DNA of 64,000 bases from Thalassia testudinum (lineage: Eukaryota; Streptophyta; Magnoliopsida; Alismatales; Hydrocharitaceae), in NCBI GenBank assembly GCA_037157565.1, contig JAZHRO010000063.1, positions 153,252,501 through 153,316,500 on the forward strand, given 5' to 3'. The position numbers were made by a program, and so were the translations under genes. Shown here in pieces: positions 11,100 through 21,480 of this stretch. Every line of letters starts with the position of its first letter. Positions within the stretch are counted from its first letter, which is position 1. The notes under the pieces were generated by a model. That model saw only the letters and a list, made by a program, of their open reading frames with translations, did not search any database and was not told where the DNA came from.

Positions 11100-11929
11100 T
11101 GATGAGAGCCTCATCATGAGCCATAACTAGCTCATTTTGACCCAATAAAGAAGATAAAAGCTCCTACATAACCTAGAAGAAGGCTTAACTGAAGGAACAA
11201 GTGCTCTGAGAAGAAAACATGAAATAAAGGTTAAAACTGCAATTTTACCATTGCAATACATAAACGGGATTTCTCAGAGGAAAAAAACATAGGTCAAATG
11301 GTCTAAATGAGATAAAAAGTGGGTTGAGTCAATCAGAAATGGGTTTATGTGCAATCTAAGAATTAAATGACACTTGGTAACCCTAAAATAGACCTGCATA
11401 AATTAACAAGGTTTCGGTCAGAATAAAAATCAAGTAAACCCTCTAAAAATCATGGAAAAACATTCTCTATGGTTTAGAACACTTAATTTGTCCCTTGGAA
11501 CCCAGTTTGACCTAGATTAGGGTCCTAGCTCTTCAATTAACCTAATTTGGGTTTTTACGCAAAATGTCTAGTCAAACGAGGTCAAACCTAAAATCCAACT
11601 TCACCATTGGATTCCTTAGGTCAAAATTAGGTTTGTACCAAAATTTGGACCTAAGGGGAGGTCATCTTGACCTACTTTGCAATTTAGAACACCCAAAGTA
11701 TAATTTGGTCCCTACCTTTTGAATATCTTTTGGAGAGAGCCCCCTGAGTTTTTCACCCCCTTTGCAATCCGGTCCTTCCGCCATTGTTAGGGCAGAACCG
11801 AGCTCCGGCGAGGTTTAGAGAGGGATTACTCTCTAATCCCTCAGAGATTCCCTCCCAGAAATGGAAGGGGGATTCTCTGAGGAATTCCCTTCCCTCTAAA
11901 GCCAATTACAATCGCTGGTGTGAACCCAA

Positions 11930-11953
11930 TCTCTCGTGTGAACGCACGAGAGA
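11930..11953 (+). repeat. Perfect 9-base-arm hairpin upstream of the E TATA box
   Basis: TCTCTCGTG and CACGAGAGA separated by six bases. The second E copy keeps six to seven paired bases at 33922-33945. It lies about 90 bases upstream of TATAAAAG. Confidence 0.7.
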
Positions 11954-12039
11954 TTCGGGTATCCACCCTCTTTCCAACTCCGGTGAGCCGGCGGAGGTGA
12001 TTGCGTGGTCTCCACGCGCTAGAAGGTTCGACCAGCGCC

Positions 12040-12047
12040 TATAAAAG
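12040..12047 (+). promoter_or_regulatory. TATA box of E LTR
   Basis: TATAAAAG in a GC-rich setting (CGCCTATAAAAGGC). The copy at 34036 reads CCTATAAAACACC. It would start transcription near 12075. Confidence 0.65.
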
Positions 12048-12949
12048 GCTCCCCAGACCCTGCCGCAGAACCGAAGCTTGATTTTGACGGGGATCCCCTC
12101 CAATTTCCCTCTCTCCCATCTCCAGCCAAAAGACCCGCAAGCTCCGGCGACCTCCTCTCCTTCTCGTCGCTCTGCTGCCATACCAGCAGCAGAGTCAACT
12201 TCGCCGCTTCCTCCCACGTCGTGCCATACCAAGTGCACGTGTTCCTAACCTCTTCCTCGTCACTGCTCCCTCCCTCAGGGTCCTTCTTCCCCGACGACGG
12301 CAGTTACGAGCCATCCACTCCGCTGCCTCCCTTCCTTCTAGATCACCCCAGATACCCTCTTCATCCTCTCCTCTCTCTTTTCCCCCTGCTATTTTATCTG
12401 ATTACCCCTCGACAGTGCCTAACCACCTCCATTGTCCTCGCCTCCGACCGACCTCCGACGAGCCGCCCACACCACTCCGCCCCTCCACACGGCTCGCCAA
12501 CCCCCTCGTGAGCTCTGCCTCACCACCAGGAACTCATTCCACCCCTCCACTTCCACTCCAGACCCCTACAGTAGCCCCCCGAACAACCCAACACCTTCGG
12601 CTACAGGTTGACCTAGGCACGCACGCCTAGGCCGACCTGTAGCCTGCAGCACCGCCCACCGCCTTCGCCGTGCCACGGTGAAAGTTTCTAGCTAATCTGA
12701 TTGGGCCAATAGGTCGTTCTTGTGTGTGACAGGTGATAAACGCCAGTTTATCATCATTCTTATGCATTAAAACAAACCTAGCTCTTAGGATTTTACTCCA
12801 CAAACGGGTTTTTGGGCTGCATTTAGGCATAAATTAGGATAGGCATGCATTGCATTTTTTATTGTCGTTTTAATGTGTTTTTGTGAGTGTTAGGGATGTA
12901 CAGATGCACAGATCCCTAAAACCCTAGCACTCAAGAAGGCAAATGGTGA

Positions 12950-13690
12950 AGGAGAAGCCCAGACTAGCTGGAACTCAGCCTAATCCAGCTCACCTCAGCT
13001 TGATCCAGCTCACCTCAGCTTGATCCAGCTCACCGCAGCTGGAACCTAGCTTACTTGAACTAGGGTTAGCTCATCCCAGCTCCATTCAGCTAATCTCAGC
13101 TGGATGGCATCTCAAGAGAGTTCATCTTAGCTCACCCTAGCTCAAGTCAGCTTAGATCCAGCTCAACTTAGCTGAGTCTAGCTCATCTCAGCTCCCACTA
13201 GTTCACAGGGAGCTCTAGCTAGCTCAGCTGAGTTGACAGGAGTTCACCCCAGCTCAGATCCAGCTACATTCAGCTCCACTCAACTCCAGCCAGCTGAAGA
13301 AGAATTCAACTCAGCTCAGGAAGCTCAAGTCCAGCTCCCGGTGACTCAGCTTAGCTCAACTCAGTTGAGCTAAGCTACCTTAGCTACCTCAACCAGCTTG
13401 ATTCTCCCCGGGAGCACCAGACCTAGCTCACCTCAGCTCATTTTGGTAGAAGCTAGCTCACTTTAGCTTGGCTTAGCAACTAGCAAAGAACTAGCAAGCT
13501 AAGCCAGCTAGAGTAGCCCCATGCCAGCCTCTTCAGCAGCAGCCAGCTCCAGCTCCAACTCCAGACTTCTTCTCCTCAGCTCCTTCCTCCAAACCCTAGC
13601 TCCAACATCTTCTCCTCTACTCCTCCATTAGCTAAGCTAGCTTAGCTTAGCTTAGCTTAGCTTAGCTTAACTATGCTCCAACTTCCTTGG
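12950..13690. repeat. Dense AGCT-rich block in F1
   Basis: The tetranucleotide AGCT recurs dozens of times, mostly as CAGCTCA, TAGCTCA or as the perfect run TTAGCTTAGCTTAGC (13640-13667). AGCT is self-complementary, so the block can fold in many ways. F2 has the same block at 57095-57790 with a different number of terminal TTAGC repeats. Confidence 0.85.
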
Positions 13691-13843
13691 CTTGTACCAC
13701 CCCAAAAACCAACCTACCAACTCCACCCAACTAGCTCCACCTAAGCTCCACATAAGCTAACCCACTTGGCACCAACCTAACCTACCCATCACCTCCAAAA
13801 GACACCTAAAAGTGGTGCCAAAAACTACCCATAACCACCCCTT

Positions 13844-14137
13844 AATGGCGCCACTTTTCCCTCCAAAATCCCCCCTCATCTCCACCACACAATCCCCCTT
13901 GAATCCATCTCCACCATCCACCTAACTCCCCTTCTAGAAGACCCCATGTTGGCGCCAACATGGGGGTGTCTCTCCACCACCAAAAGACACCAACACCACC
14001 ATAACCACCCCCTTTAACACCCCTTGGGTTGGCGCCAACTCACCCTAGCCATAGGATCACCAACCACCCTCATCCTTCCATCCTAGCCCTCCATTTCAAG
14101 GGGCACCTTAACCCCCCATCCTATTCTATAAAAAGCC
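13844..14137 (+). promoter_or_regulatory. F1 promoter region: E2F-like palindromes and TATA box
   Basis: ATGGCGCCAC at about 13845, TTGGCGCCAA at 13949-13958 and again at 14029-14038, then CTATAAAAAGCC at 14126-14137. The middle palindrome extends to a perfect 24-base palindrome (13942-13965). TTGGCGCCAA resembles the palindromic E2F site; the function is inferred. Confidence 0.55.
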
Positions 14138-15227
14138 ACCACCTACCACCATTTTGGGGCATCCTCCCTTAGTATATTTTTCTACCTAAACCACCTATAC
14201 CTACGGCCAAGAAGAAGGAGTAGAGAAGGAGATTAAAGGGGCACATCACCAGCCCCTTTGGTGCCTTCTTCTCCCCACTCTCTTCAACTTGAGCCACGCC
14301 AAGGAGGAGGACTCTTCCACTTCAAGGAGGACGGCCAGGAAAAGGAGAAGGACTTAGGGTGGACGTCCACCCTTGGAGAGAAACTTAGGGCACGTCCCCC
14401 TAGGGCTTGCCTTGAAGGACATCACCTTGGCGGAGCACTGCAAGGAAGGAGTTGAAGGACTCTTTTCAAGATTGGGAGCCACCAACCGTGGAGCAAGAAG
14501 CCCTCTTCTTCACCATCTATCTAGAGGATTTGTGTTTTCTTTTCTTATTTTCATTTTTCTAGTAGTACAAGCTTTCCTCTACTAGGCCTTTTGTAAAACA
14601 CTTTATCAATTATCTAGTTGCCTTCTTTGCAATTTTTTTTGTTTGCATTTCTGTTAGCTTATTTTCAGCATTCTTCACTCCCTCTCCCTAATTATTCTAG
14701 GCCTCCACTTGCCTAGAGTGAGCTTAGGGAGAGGCTCTACTTGCCACATAGAAGTAGTATTTAAATTGAAGTGTAAATCACTTTTCTCGCCATCAGTTCG
14801 CATGTTGCCTTAGCTCAAAAACAAAAAAAATGATATATTGAAAAAAAAATACTAAAAAGAAAGTTGAGATTTATATTCCTAGCAAGAGAATCAATTTTGC
14901 AACCATATTGCCTCCTTGGACGACCCTAGATACTTCCCTATCTAGGATTATAAATTTAAGAGCGAAAGCGGATTCGCGTGTTACAACGACGTATTTTAAC
15001 AAACCGCGTGAAATTGCTATCAACAGGTTGTAGCCTACCGCCATTGACGGTCGAAGCTGCGAGGAGCTTGTAGCAGCTTCAGGCATCAGGGCTTCCAGGC
15101 TGCAGGTGCAGCAGGTGCACGCAAGTGTTGCGAAGCGACTGTTGCCAGCAAGTCGCGCTGCGAAGCCAGCAGCTGGGGCAATTGCACGACGAGACTTCTG
15201 CGGGCGCGCGTGAAAGCAGGACTGACC

Positions 15228-15275
15228 AGATAGTCCCACATCGTGGGATCGCAAAACACAGGTATAGTATAAATT
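15228..15275 (+). promoter_or_regulatory. USE-like element followed by TATA-like sequence in E
   Basis: AGTCCCACATCG (near 15231) fits the plant snRNA upstream element RTCCCACATCG, followed about 25-30 bases later by TATAGTATAAA. The second E copy has the same arrangement at 34911-34952. Whether it promotes transcription is unknown. Confidence 0.4.
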
Positions 15276-15559
15276 ACTTTTGTGTTTTACTCTCATTGCC
15301 TCCGTAAGCATAGGGGTGAGGTCCCTCACCTGCCCTCACACCCGCCTCGTCCGCGGCTTGACCTCGCGGATCTGGTGGGATCCGACCCGACCCAAACCTT
15401 GAGCACTCCTCGCGCACCACCACTTGCCGGTGCGCCTGGTCCCGGGTGCGAATCCGACCCGACTACCCGTGTGGCTCTGGGAGAGCGTACTTGAGTAAAT
15501 TGCTTGAGAGCGAGAGAGAGACGCTTGGGTAGAGGGACGGGGGTAGGTTTTGCTTTGGC

Positions 15560-15850
15560 TGTGGTGTGTGCAGGAAGGAAGAAGCAAAGGAAGCAGCGAG
15601 CACCAACTGCAGAATAGGAAGAGAAGAAAGAAGAAGAGGCTGTGTAGCCGAAAAAGAAGGAGAAGCTTTCGTAGAGATCCAAAGAGAAGGAAGAAGGAAG
15701 GCAAGGTAGAAGAAAGAGAAGAACGAAGAGAGGCCAAGTGAAGACTGCAAAGATCAGAAGAAGAAGCCTTCACAAGACAAGAAGCAAAGGCAGAAGAGAA
15801 AGAAGTGCAAAGGAGAAGAAGTGCAACGAAGAAGAAGAGAGAAAGGAGAT
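15560..15850 (+). repeat. Purine-only GAAG-rich tract in E
   Basis: Nearly 300 bases with very few pyrimidines on this strand, made of GAAGAAG and GAGAAAG words. The E copy at 35250-35520 has the same feature. Opposite-strand frames rich in Leu/Ser/Phe and same-strand Lys/Arg/Glu frames are artefacts of it. Confidence 0.85.
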
Positions 15851-16118
15851 TACATTTAAGACGTCTGATACAGAAATCAGACATCCAATTCTATTTTTCT
15901 TTCACAAATCCTTTTTAAAATTCTCTCTTTGAATCAATCCTTTTCAGTTAACAGTTGTATTCTTTGGTTTTAAAAAGTACTGAGCTTGCTCCCCGTGTTC
16001 GACCTCGGATACTCTAGTGTTTTGAGTAATAAAATTCTTTATATTTGTTTAAACGTTTTGTCGGTCATACTACAACGTGATATACTTTAAACCCGTACAA
16101 AAACGTGAGAACAAGTAG

Positions 16119-16740
16119 CCCATTGCATTTTAGCATGCATTAACCAATTGAAATTGAAGAAAGGTTTGTTGGGCTTAGAAGAAAACCTGTATTCTTGCAA
16201 AACCCGAAGATTGGTTGAATTGGTAATTTAGAGAAATTCTAAAATTCATAGTACTTAAGGTTGAACTCTAAAAACCATTCACCAATAAAAACTTCAATTC
16301 TGGGAGATTTCCCCATTGCATGCTTGTTTTACACACTCTGAAAATCAATCACGTGGGCATTACCCGTAAACAATGCCCTTCACATTCCAAAAGCACTTGA
16401 CCCTAAGCCTCTAACTAAAACTGGTAGTAACTTGACCCTTCTTAAGGATTGGAGGTCTAACTACCTACATGTAGCGGCTACGTGCTGGTGAGAGTTCCTG
16501 CGTGCTATCGAGTGTCTAAGACTGGGGCAAACGGCCTTTTAATCTGGACCGGTGGTTCCGCGGTGCTCGCATTCGGTTCCATAGTTCATGATAGTAGGTA
16601 ACTTAGATCTTTAGGTCTAAGGGCACACTGTAGAGGTTAGGAACTTGACTGTATTGATTTGTAATCAAGTGTACCTTTGCGGCATCATTTCTCTCATCTC
16701 TTTTCCCTTCTTATCCCCCTAATTCTTCCTGTGGTAGTGC
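16119..16740 (+). other. Element C leader, second part
   Basis: Continuation of the untranslated leader after E. It matches the D leader at about 50180-49676 on the minus strand. No coding frame is convincing. It ends just before the gag ATG at 16741. Confidence 0.75.
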
Positions 16741-18870
16741 ATGTTTGGGAGGAGGTCACAAAACCCTGAACTGTTTGAATTGACTGATAAATCTAAAAAA
16801 CAAGCCGAATCGTCCTCCTCCTCCACAAACATGGCTGCACACCCACCCCCAAATCCCGAGGGAGGAAACAGCCCTCAGAATCCACCAGGTGGTGGAGCCT
16901 TAGATCCCATAACCTGCCTCCAAGCCTAAATGGAAATGTATAATGAGCAAATTGAAGCCATTCGGGAAACATTCGAGGAAATGTAGAACCCTCTCGAACA
17001 GGAGGAGCCTAGGTCTCTTAGCTCTTATCAGAATCCCGCTGTTACAAAGACCATAGGACAAATTCGAGTCCCCATGGGTGGGGATGACTTTGAATTGAAA
17101 CCGAACATAATTGGCCTAATAAATTTTCATTTCCATGGTCTTGCAAGTGAAGATCCTTTTCTCCACTTGGAAGACCTAACCTGACTGGCTGAAACGGTTA
17201 AACCAAGAAATGTCGGGTTACCTATAGTCCTCATGAAAATGTTCCCATTTTCATTGCGGGATAAAGCGTCGTAGTGGTTACGCACCCTTGGGAGAACCAT
17301 CGACTCTTGGGAAGAGATGCGAACAGCGTTTCTCAAGAAGTTCTTCCCAATCGGGAGAACCAATGCGCTTCACTGTGCTATCACTTCGTTTACGCAACAA
17401 AACAGTGAACAATTTCATGAGGCGTGGGAGAGGTATAATGACCTCCTCAGGAAGTGTCCGCACCACGGTCTGCCTAAGTGGCATATAGCCCAGATTTTCT
17501 ACTACGGGCTAAATGAGACTTTGAAGCAGATTGCAGACGCTTCTTGCGAAGGGAATTTTATGAATAAAGACGAGAATGGAGCATTCGAACTGTTTGAAAA
17601 TATAAGAGAAAACTCAATGAACAATGCCTCCATTGTCGCCTTTAATCATACCAGCCAACCCCATAATGTCCATGAAGTTGACACAGGACCCTCGCATTCA
17701 TCCACTGATCTAAGCCTTATTGCACAAAAACTGGATGAAGTCTCCGTCGTGCACAAAAAGCTGGATGAGCTTCTGGCCAACCCTGCCCGATCTCTGGCAA
17801 ACACCCCCACTTCACCACTTCGTCACAATCCAAATCTTCCAACACCAGGCTTATCCCGAGAAACCCCGTAAGACCTTCCTTACCGAGTGTCGCGTCGAGC
17901 AACTCGGTAAGTCATGTGGAACTGGCTTCTGCAAGCCAGTATTTCAACACGGAGGACCAAGCCTCCGTGTGCTCGGATGCATACTTACATGCGGACATGT
18001 CTTCTGGCGTAGAAGATGCTTGCGCCTTGGGGAACAACCCATTCTCTGCCACGTATAACCCAGGGTGGCGCAATCATCCAAACTTCGCATGGTCCAACAA
18101 CCCGCAGCGCCAGAAACCCGCGGGTGGACCAATGCGACCGTTCGCACCCGTCATCCCAAGGGCCCAGTCTAATCCTATGGAAAATCCACCATCAGGCCCT
18201 TACGTACCGCAAACCAAACATGCATCAAGTCCTCTTGACAAATTGATGCAAATGATGACGGAAATGTCAAAGCACCATGAATAGAACATGACCTCTCTTT
18301 AGCACCAATTGGCGCAGCAGAATGCTGAGATCAGTCAACTACGCATGGCGACTCGATCTCAGGGCACTCTCCCCGCCCAACCTGTTCCAAACCCACGAAA
18401 CTTCATACCCCGTGGTCCTCAACCACAGATACAACCTTCTCAGGGGCAGGTTAATCAAATTCTGCAAGCTCCGAGCATTCCACCGAGATTTCAGGCTAAT
18501 CCCACTATAGCACCGCACTCTTATGTCCCCATTGCAAACCCTCCTCCGCTGTATGATCCCACTGGACCCACATCGTCCAATACTATCACTACGAGGAGCG
18601 GTAAGCAGACCGTTGATCCTCCTCGACCTAATCCTGGCCCGTCTTCTTCATCGCCCTCTCATTCACGATGTGCACCGCATTCGCGAGAGGACGATACACC
18701 CAAATTGTTGCCAAAATCAGTCCCATTCCCTGAGGCTCTACTGAGGGAGCCAAAAGGCAAAAGGAAAGATACACAGGACTTTGAAAACCTGCGTAATTTG
18801 TTCAGGGATGTAGAAATCAAGGTACCCCTGCTCGAGGCTATCGACCACATACCTACTGTCGCTTGATTTT
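16741..18870 (+). pseudogene. Element C gag, decayed
   Basis: Structural Gag remnant starting with ATG at 16741 (MFGRRSQNPELFELTD), the same start as D at 49675. Frame 1 is broken by TAA 16927, TAG 16984, TGA 17182 and TAG 17272. D has CAA, CAG, CGA and CAG at those codons, all C-to-T changes. A one-base deletion near 17836 moves the reading to frame 3, which runs on with a stop near 18282 to the block ITTRSGKQTVDPP before the protease. Capsid-like blocks are TAFLKKFFPIGRTNALHCAI and ERYNDLLRKCPHHGLPKWHI. No CX2CX4HX4C zinc knuckle is visible where A has one. Confidence 0.85.
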
Positions 18871-19980
18871 TCAAATACTACACAACACCCAGGCGACAGT
18901 CAAAGAAAACTAAAAATCTGATGGTTCTCTCACCTCATGCGAGTTGTGCTATACTGTCAAACCTACCACCGAAGCAGAAAGATCCGGGCACACCGCTAAT
19001 TTCCTATAGCATCCAAGGCTGCAATTTTAACCATGCCCTGCTTGATCTAGGATCTTCCATAAATCTCATACCGACCATCATGCTCGAAAAATTTTCCTTG
19101 GGAAATCTGAAACCCACCCCTGTCACGTTACAGCTAGCAGATCGTTCTGTCAAAATCCCAAAGGGTGTGGCGGAAGATGTGGTGGTTAGGGTCAACAGTC
19201 TCTATTTTCCTGTTGACTTTCTTGTTTTAGATGTGGAAGTTCCTAGTTCACTTTCTGATTGTCCGATCATCCTCGGTCAACCTTTCTTGGCCACATCTTG
19301 CACCCATATCGACTGCAAGTTGGGCTGTATTGAGATTGTCGTTGGATCTAAGAAGTCACGCTTAACATCTTCAAGGCAGCCAAGAACTTTGATTGCGATT
19401 GCATCGAGGATGACACGTCTGATGAGGACATGGCCGTCAGCGTGTGTATCGGACTAATTTGGACCTATTCGGACTGCTACGGATTACCTATAAACACTGA
19501 TGACTGCCTAACCAACACATATTGTGATGTTCCCCCATCCCGCCCTTGTCCTATAGCTTCTCTTGACCAGACTTCTGACGAGGTTTTCTCCGCTTCCCAT
19601 ACCTCATGGTTTGAGTCATATCCAGGCTACTCACCACCGGTCCACACTCTTGAAGATCGGATTGCCCTTTCTTCCCCGCGAAATCAGGCGGATTTGCAAA
19701 TCCACACTGGGACCTTGAGCCCATATAGTTCTCACTGGGGCTATTCCTTTTTGGATCCATCTATCCAAGAAGCCCCTCTTCTTGGCCAATCTGAAGGCCA
19801 ATTTCTTCCTCCTGACTTGTTCTCCAACCCGCCTGGGACACTCTCGTCCCAAGAAATGCCAGATCTTTCACTATCCACTTTCGAGCTGAAAGAGCTGCCT
19901 AGTACACTTAAGTACATTTTCCTGGGACCAAATGAAACGCTCCCTGTAATCATCAGTTCAAAATTGACCAGGGAGCAAGA
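18871..19980 (+). pseudogene. Element C protease and linker
   Basis: Retropepsin-like domain. The active-site block reads ALLDLGSSINLIPTIML (near 19040-19090), followed by LKPTPVTLQLADRSVKIPKG, FPVDFLVLDVE and IILGQPFLATSCTHID. The frame is open from 18921 to 19457, then a one-base loss near 19360 shifts the reading to frame 2 (19430-20002), an acidic, Ser/Pro-rich linker. Another small deletion near 19985 separates it from the reverse transcriptase. The active-site Asp-Leu-Gly is intact. Confidence 0.83.
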
Positions 19981-20850
19981 ATGCAAACTAAGGTCCTCAT
20001 AGAACACAAGGCAGCTATTGGATGGTCCTTATCAGACTTATCTGGCATTAGCCCCTCCTACTGCACTCACCGTATATATACGGAGGAGGAGGCTCGACCT
20101 TCCCGCGAGATGCAGCGATGTCTCAACCCTAACATGCGGGAGGTCGTTAAGAAAGAAATCATTAAGTGGCTGGATGCAGGTATAATCTACCCGATTAGCG
20201 ATAGCCCCTGGTTGAGTCCGATTCAAGTTGTGCCCAAAAAGGCAGGACTCATCATCCGTGTCAATGATAGGGGCGAATCCAACCCTACACTCACTCCTAC
20301 ATCTTGGAGAGTGTGTGTAGATTATAGGAAACTCAATGCTGCAACCAAGAAAGATCACTTTCCGCTACCATTCATTGACCAAATCCTGGAGCGATTAGCA
20401 AGAAATAAATTTTTCTGTTTCCTGGATGGATTCTCAGGATATAACCAGGTGGCAATTGACCCCTGAGACCAAGAGAAAATCACTTTTACCTGCCCCTTCG
20501 GCACCTTCACATTTAGAAGGATGCCATTCAGACTTTGCAATGCGCCAGCAACTTTCCAGAGATGTATGCTAGAGATATTCCATGACATGGTGGGTGACTT
20601 TCTCGAGGTCTTCATGGATGAATTTTCGATCTTTGGACCATCTTTCGACGAATGTCTTGCCAACCTGACTCGTATCCTTTGGAGATGTATTGATGTAAAC
20701 CTCGTGCTTTCCTAGGAAAAAAGTCATTTTATGGTGCACGAGGGAATTGTTCTCGAACATATCATCTTCGATAGGGGTATCGAGGTTGACAGAGCTAAGC
20801 TCGATGTCATTGCTGATTTACCTATGGCTGGCTCTGTCAAACAAATCCAC
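19981..20850 (+). pseudogene. Element C reverse transcriptase, catalytic pair altered
   Basis: Frame 1 holds the blocks MREVVKKEIIKWLDAGIIYP, WRVCVDYRKLN, KDHFPLPFIDQ, FCFLDGFSGYNQ and FRLCNAPATFQ. The catalytic motif reads FMDE (about 20614-20625) and not FMDD as in A, B and D, so a metal-binding aspartate is replaced by glutamate. Stops: TGA at 20464 (D has TGC) and TAG at 20713 (D has TGG). The enzyme cannot be functional as it stands. Confidence 0.88.
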
Positions 20851-21480
20851 TCCTTCTTGGGACACGTCGATTTCTATAGGAGATTCATCAAAGACTTCTC
20901 CAAAATTTCTCGACCCTTAACTCATCTCCTATCAATCGACGTACCCTTCGATATGGGCCCCGACTGTATACAAGCATTCATGCAGCTGCATAATGCTATC
21001 ACCAAGGCCCCTGTTCTCTAGCCACCTGATTGGCCCCTCGACTTTGAACTTATGTGTGACGCTTCCGACCTTGCAGTTGGAGCCATCCTGGACAAAGACG
21101 CGATAGACACCCCTTCGTGGTGTACTACACCAGTAAGATGTTGGACGAGGCCCAGCGTAATTATACTACCACTGAAAAAGAACTACTGGCGATCGTCTTT
21201 AGGCTGGAGAAATTCCGCTCTTACCTTCTGGGCTCTCACGTTATTGTTTTCACTGATCACGCGGCCATTCGCCATCTCATGCACAAGAAGGATGCCAAGC
21301 CTAGACTGATTCGTTGGATCCTTCTGCTCCAAGAATTTGACATTGAGATTAGCGATAAGGTCGGAGCCCAGAATGTTGTGGCTGATCACCTTTCCAGACT
21401 GGACCCTGACCATATTGGACTTACTCTATCGATCAATGAAATTTTTCCTGATGAGCACCTATTGGCAATAAATGTGGCAA
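20851..21480 (+). pseudogene. Element C RNase H
   Basis: Tether SFLGHVDFYRRFIKDFSKIS, then catalytic landmarks [11 protein letters not shown] (about 21052), TTTEKELLA (about 21171) and [11 protein letters not shown] (about 21246), and ADHLSRLDP. Lesions are a TAG at 21019 (CAG in D) and a one-base deletion near 21095 that moves the reading from frame 1 to frame 3. All catalytic residues can be seen across the two frames. Confidence 0.85.

Larger units (their letters stand above)
12734..15022 (+). mobile_element. Element F1: solo LTR of a fourth family, nested in E
   Basis: Starts TGATAAACGCC and ends TTGCTATCA, with a perfect five-base target duplication ACAGG at 12729-12733 and 15023-15027. 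The other E copy lacks it, which confirms the insertion. A second copy, F2, lies at 56870-59142 with its own duplication. No LTR pair or coding region is seen, so I call a solo LTR. Inside: an AGCT-rich block (12950-13690), TTGGCGCCAA palindromes (13844-14038), TATA box (14127) and U5 motif CCTCCTTGGACGACCC (14911). Open frames at 14258-14455 and 14373-14585 recur in F2, but only because the copies are similar. This is the innermost and so the youngest insertion of the nest. Confidence 0.9.
11100..16113 (+). mobile_element. Element E: solo LTR inserted in the C leader, itself carrying F1
   Basis: Starts TGATGAGAGCCTCATCA and ends GAGAACA, flanked by GGTAG (11095-11099) and AGTAG (16114-16118), a five-base target duplication with one mismatch. 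Element D's leader shows the empty site. No internal coding region is present, and the second copy at 33095-35798 has the same ends, so both are solo LTRs of about 2.7 kb once F1 is subtracted. Inside: a TATA box at 12040, a long GAAG-rich purine tract (15560-15850), AATAAA (16027) and the U5 motif CCCCGTGTTCGACCTCGG. The U5 style suggests the Athila/Tat branch. Confidence 0.9.

Noticed and set aside
14258..14585. F-family frames of 65 and 70 codons repeated in both copies
   Set aside because: They overlap each other in different frames and are kept only because F1 and F2 are similar DNA; no recognised domain.
12734..15022. F as a Helitron, MITE or DNA transposon
   Set aside because: TG...CA ends and five-base target duplications in both copies fit an LTR; there are no long terminal inverted repeats and no TC...CTRR ends.
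15326..15884. Leu/Ser/Phe-rich minus-strand frames of up to 182 codons
   Set aside because: Opposite strand of the GAAG-rich purine tract of E; the E' copy gives similar artefacts at 35016-35545.
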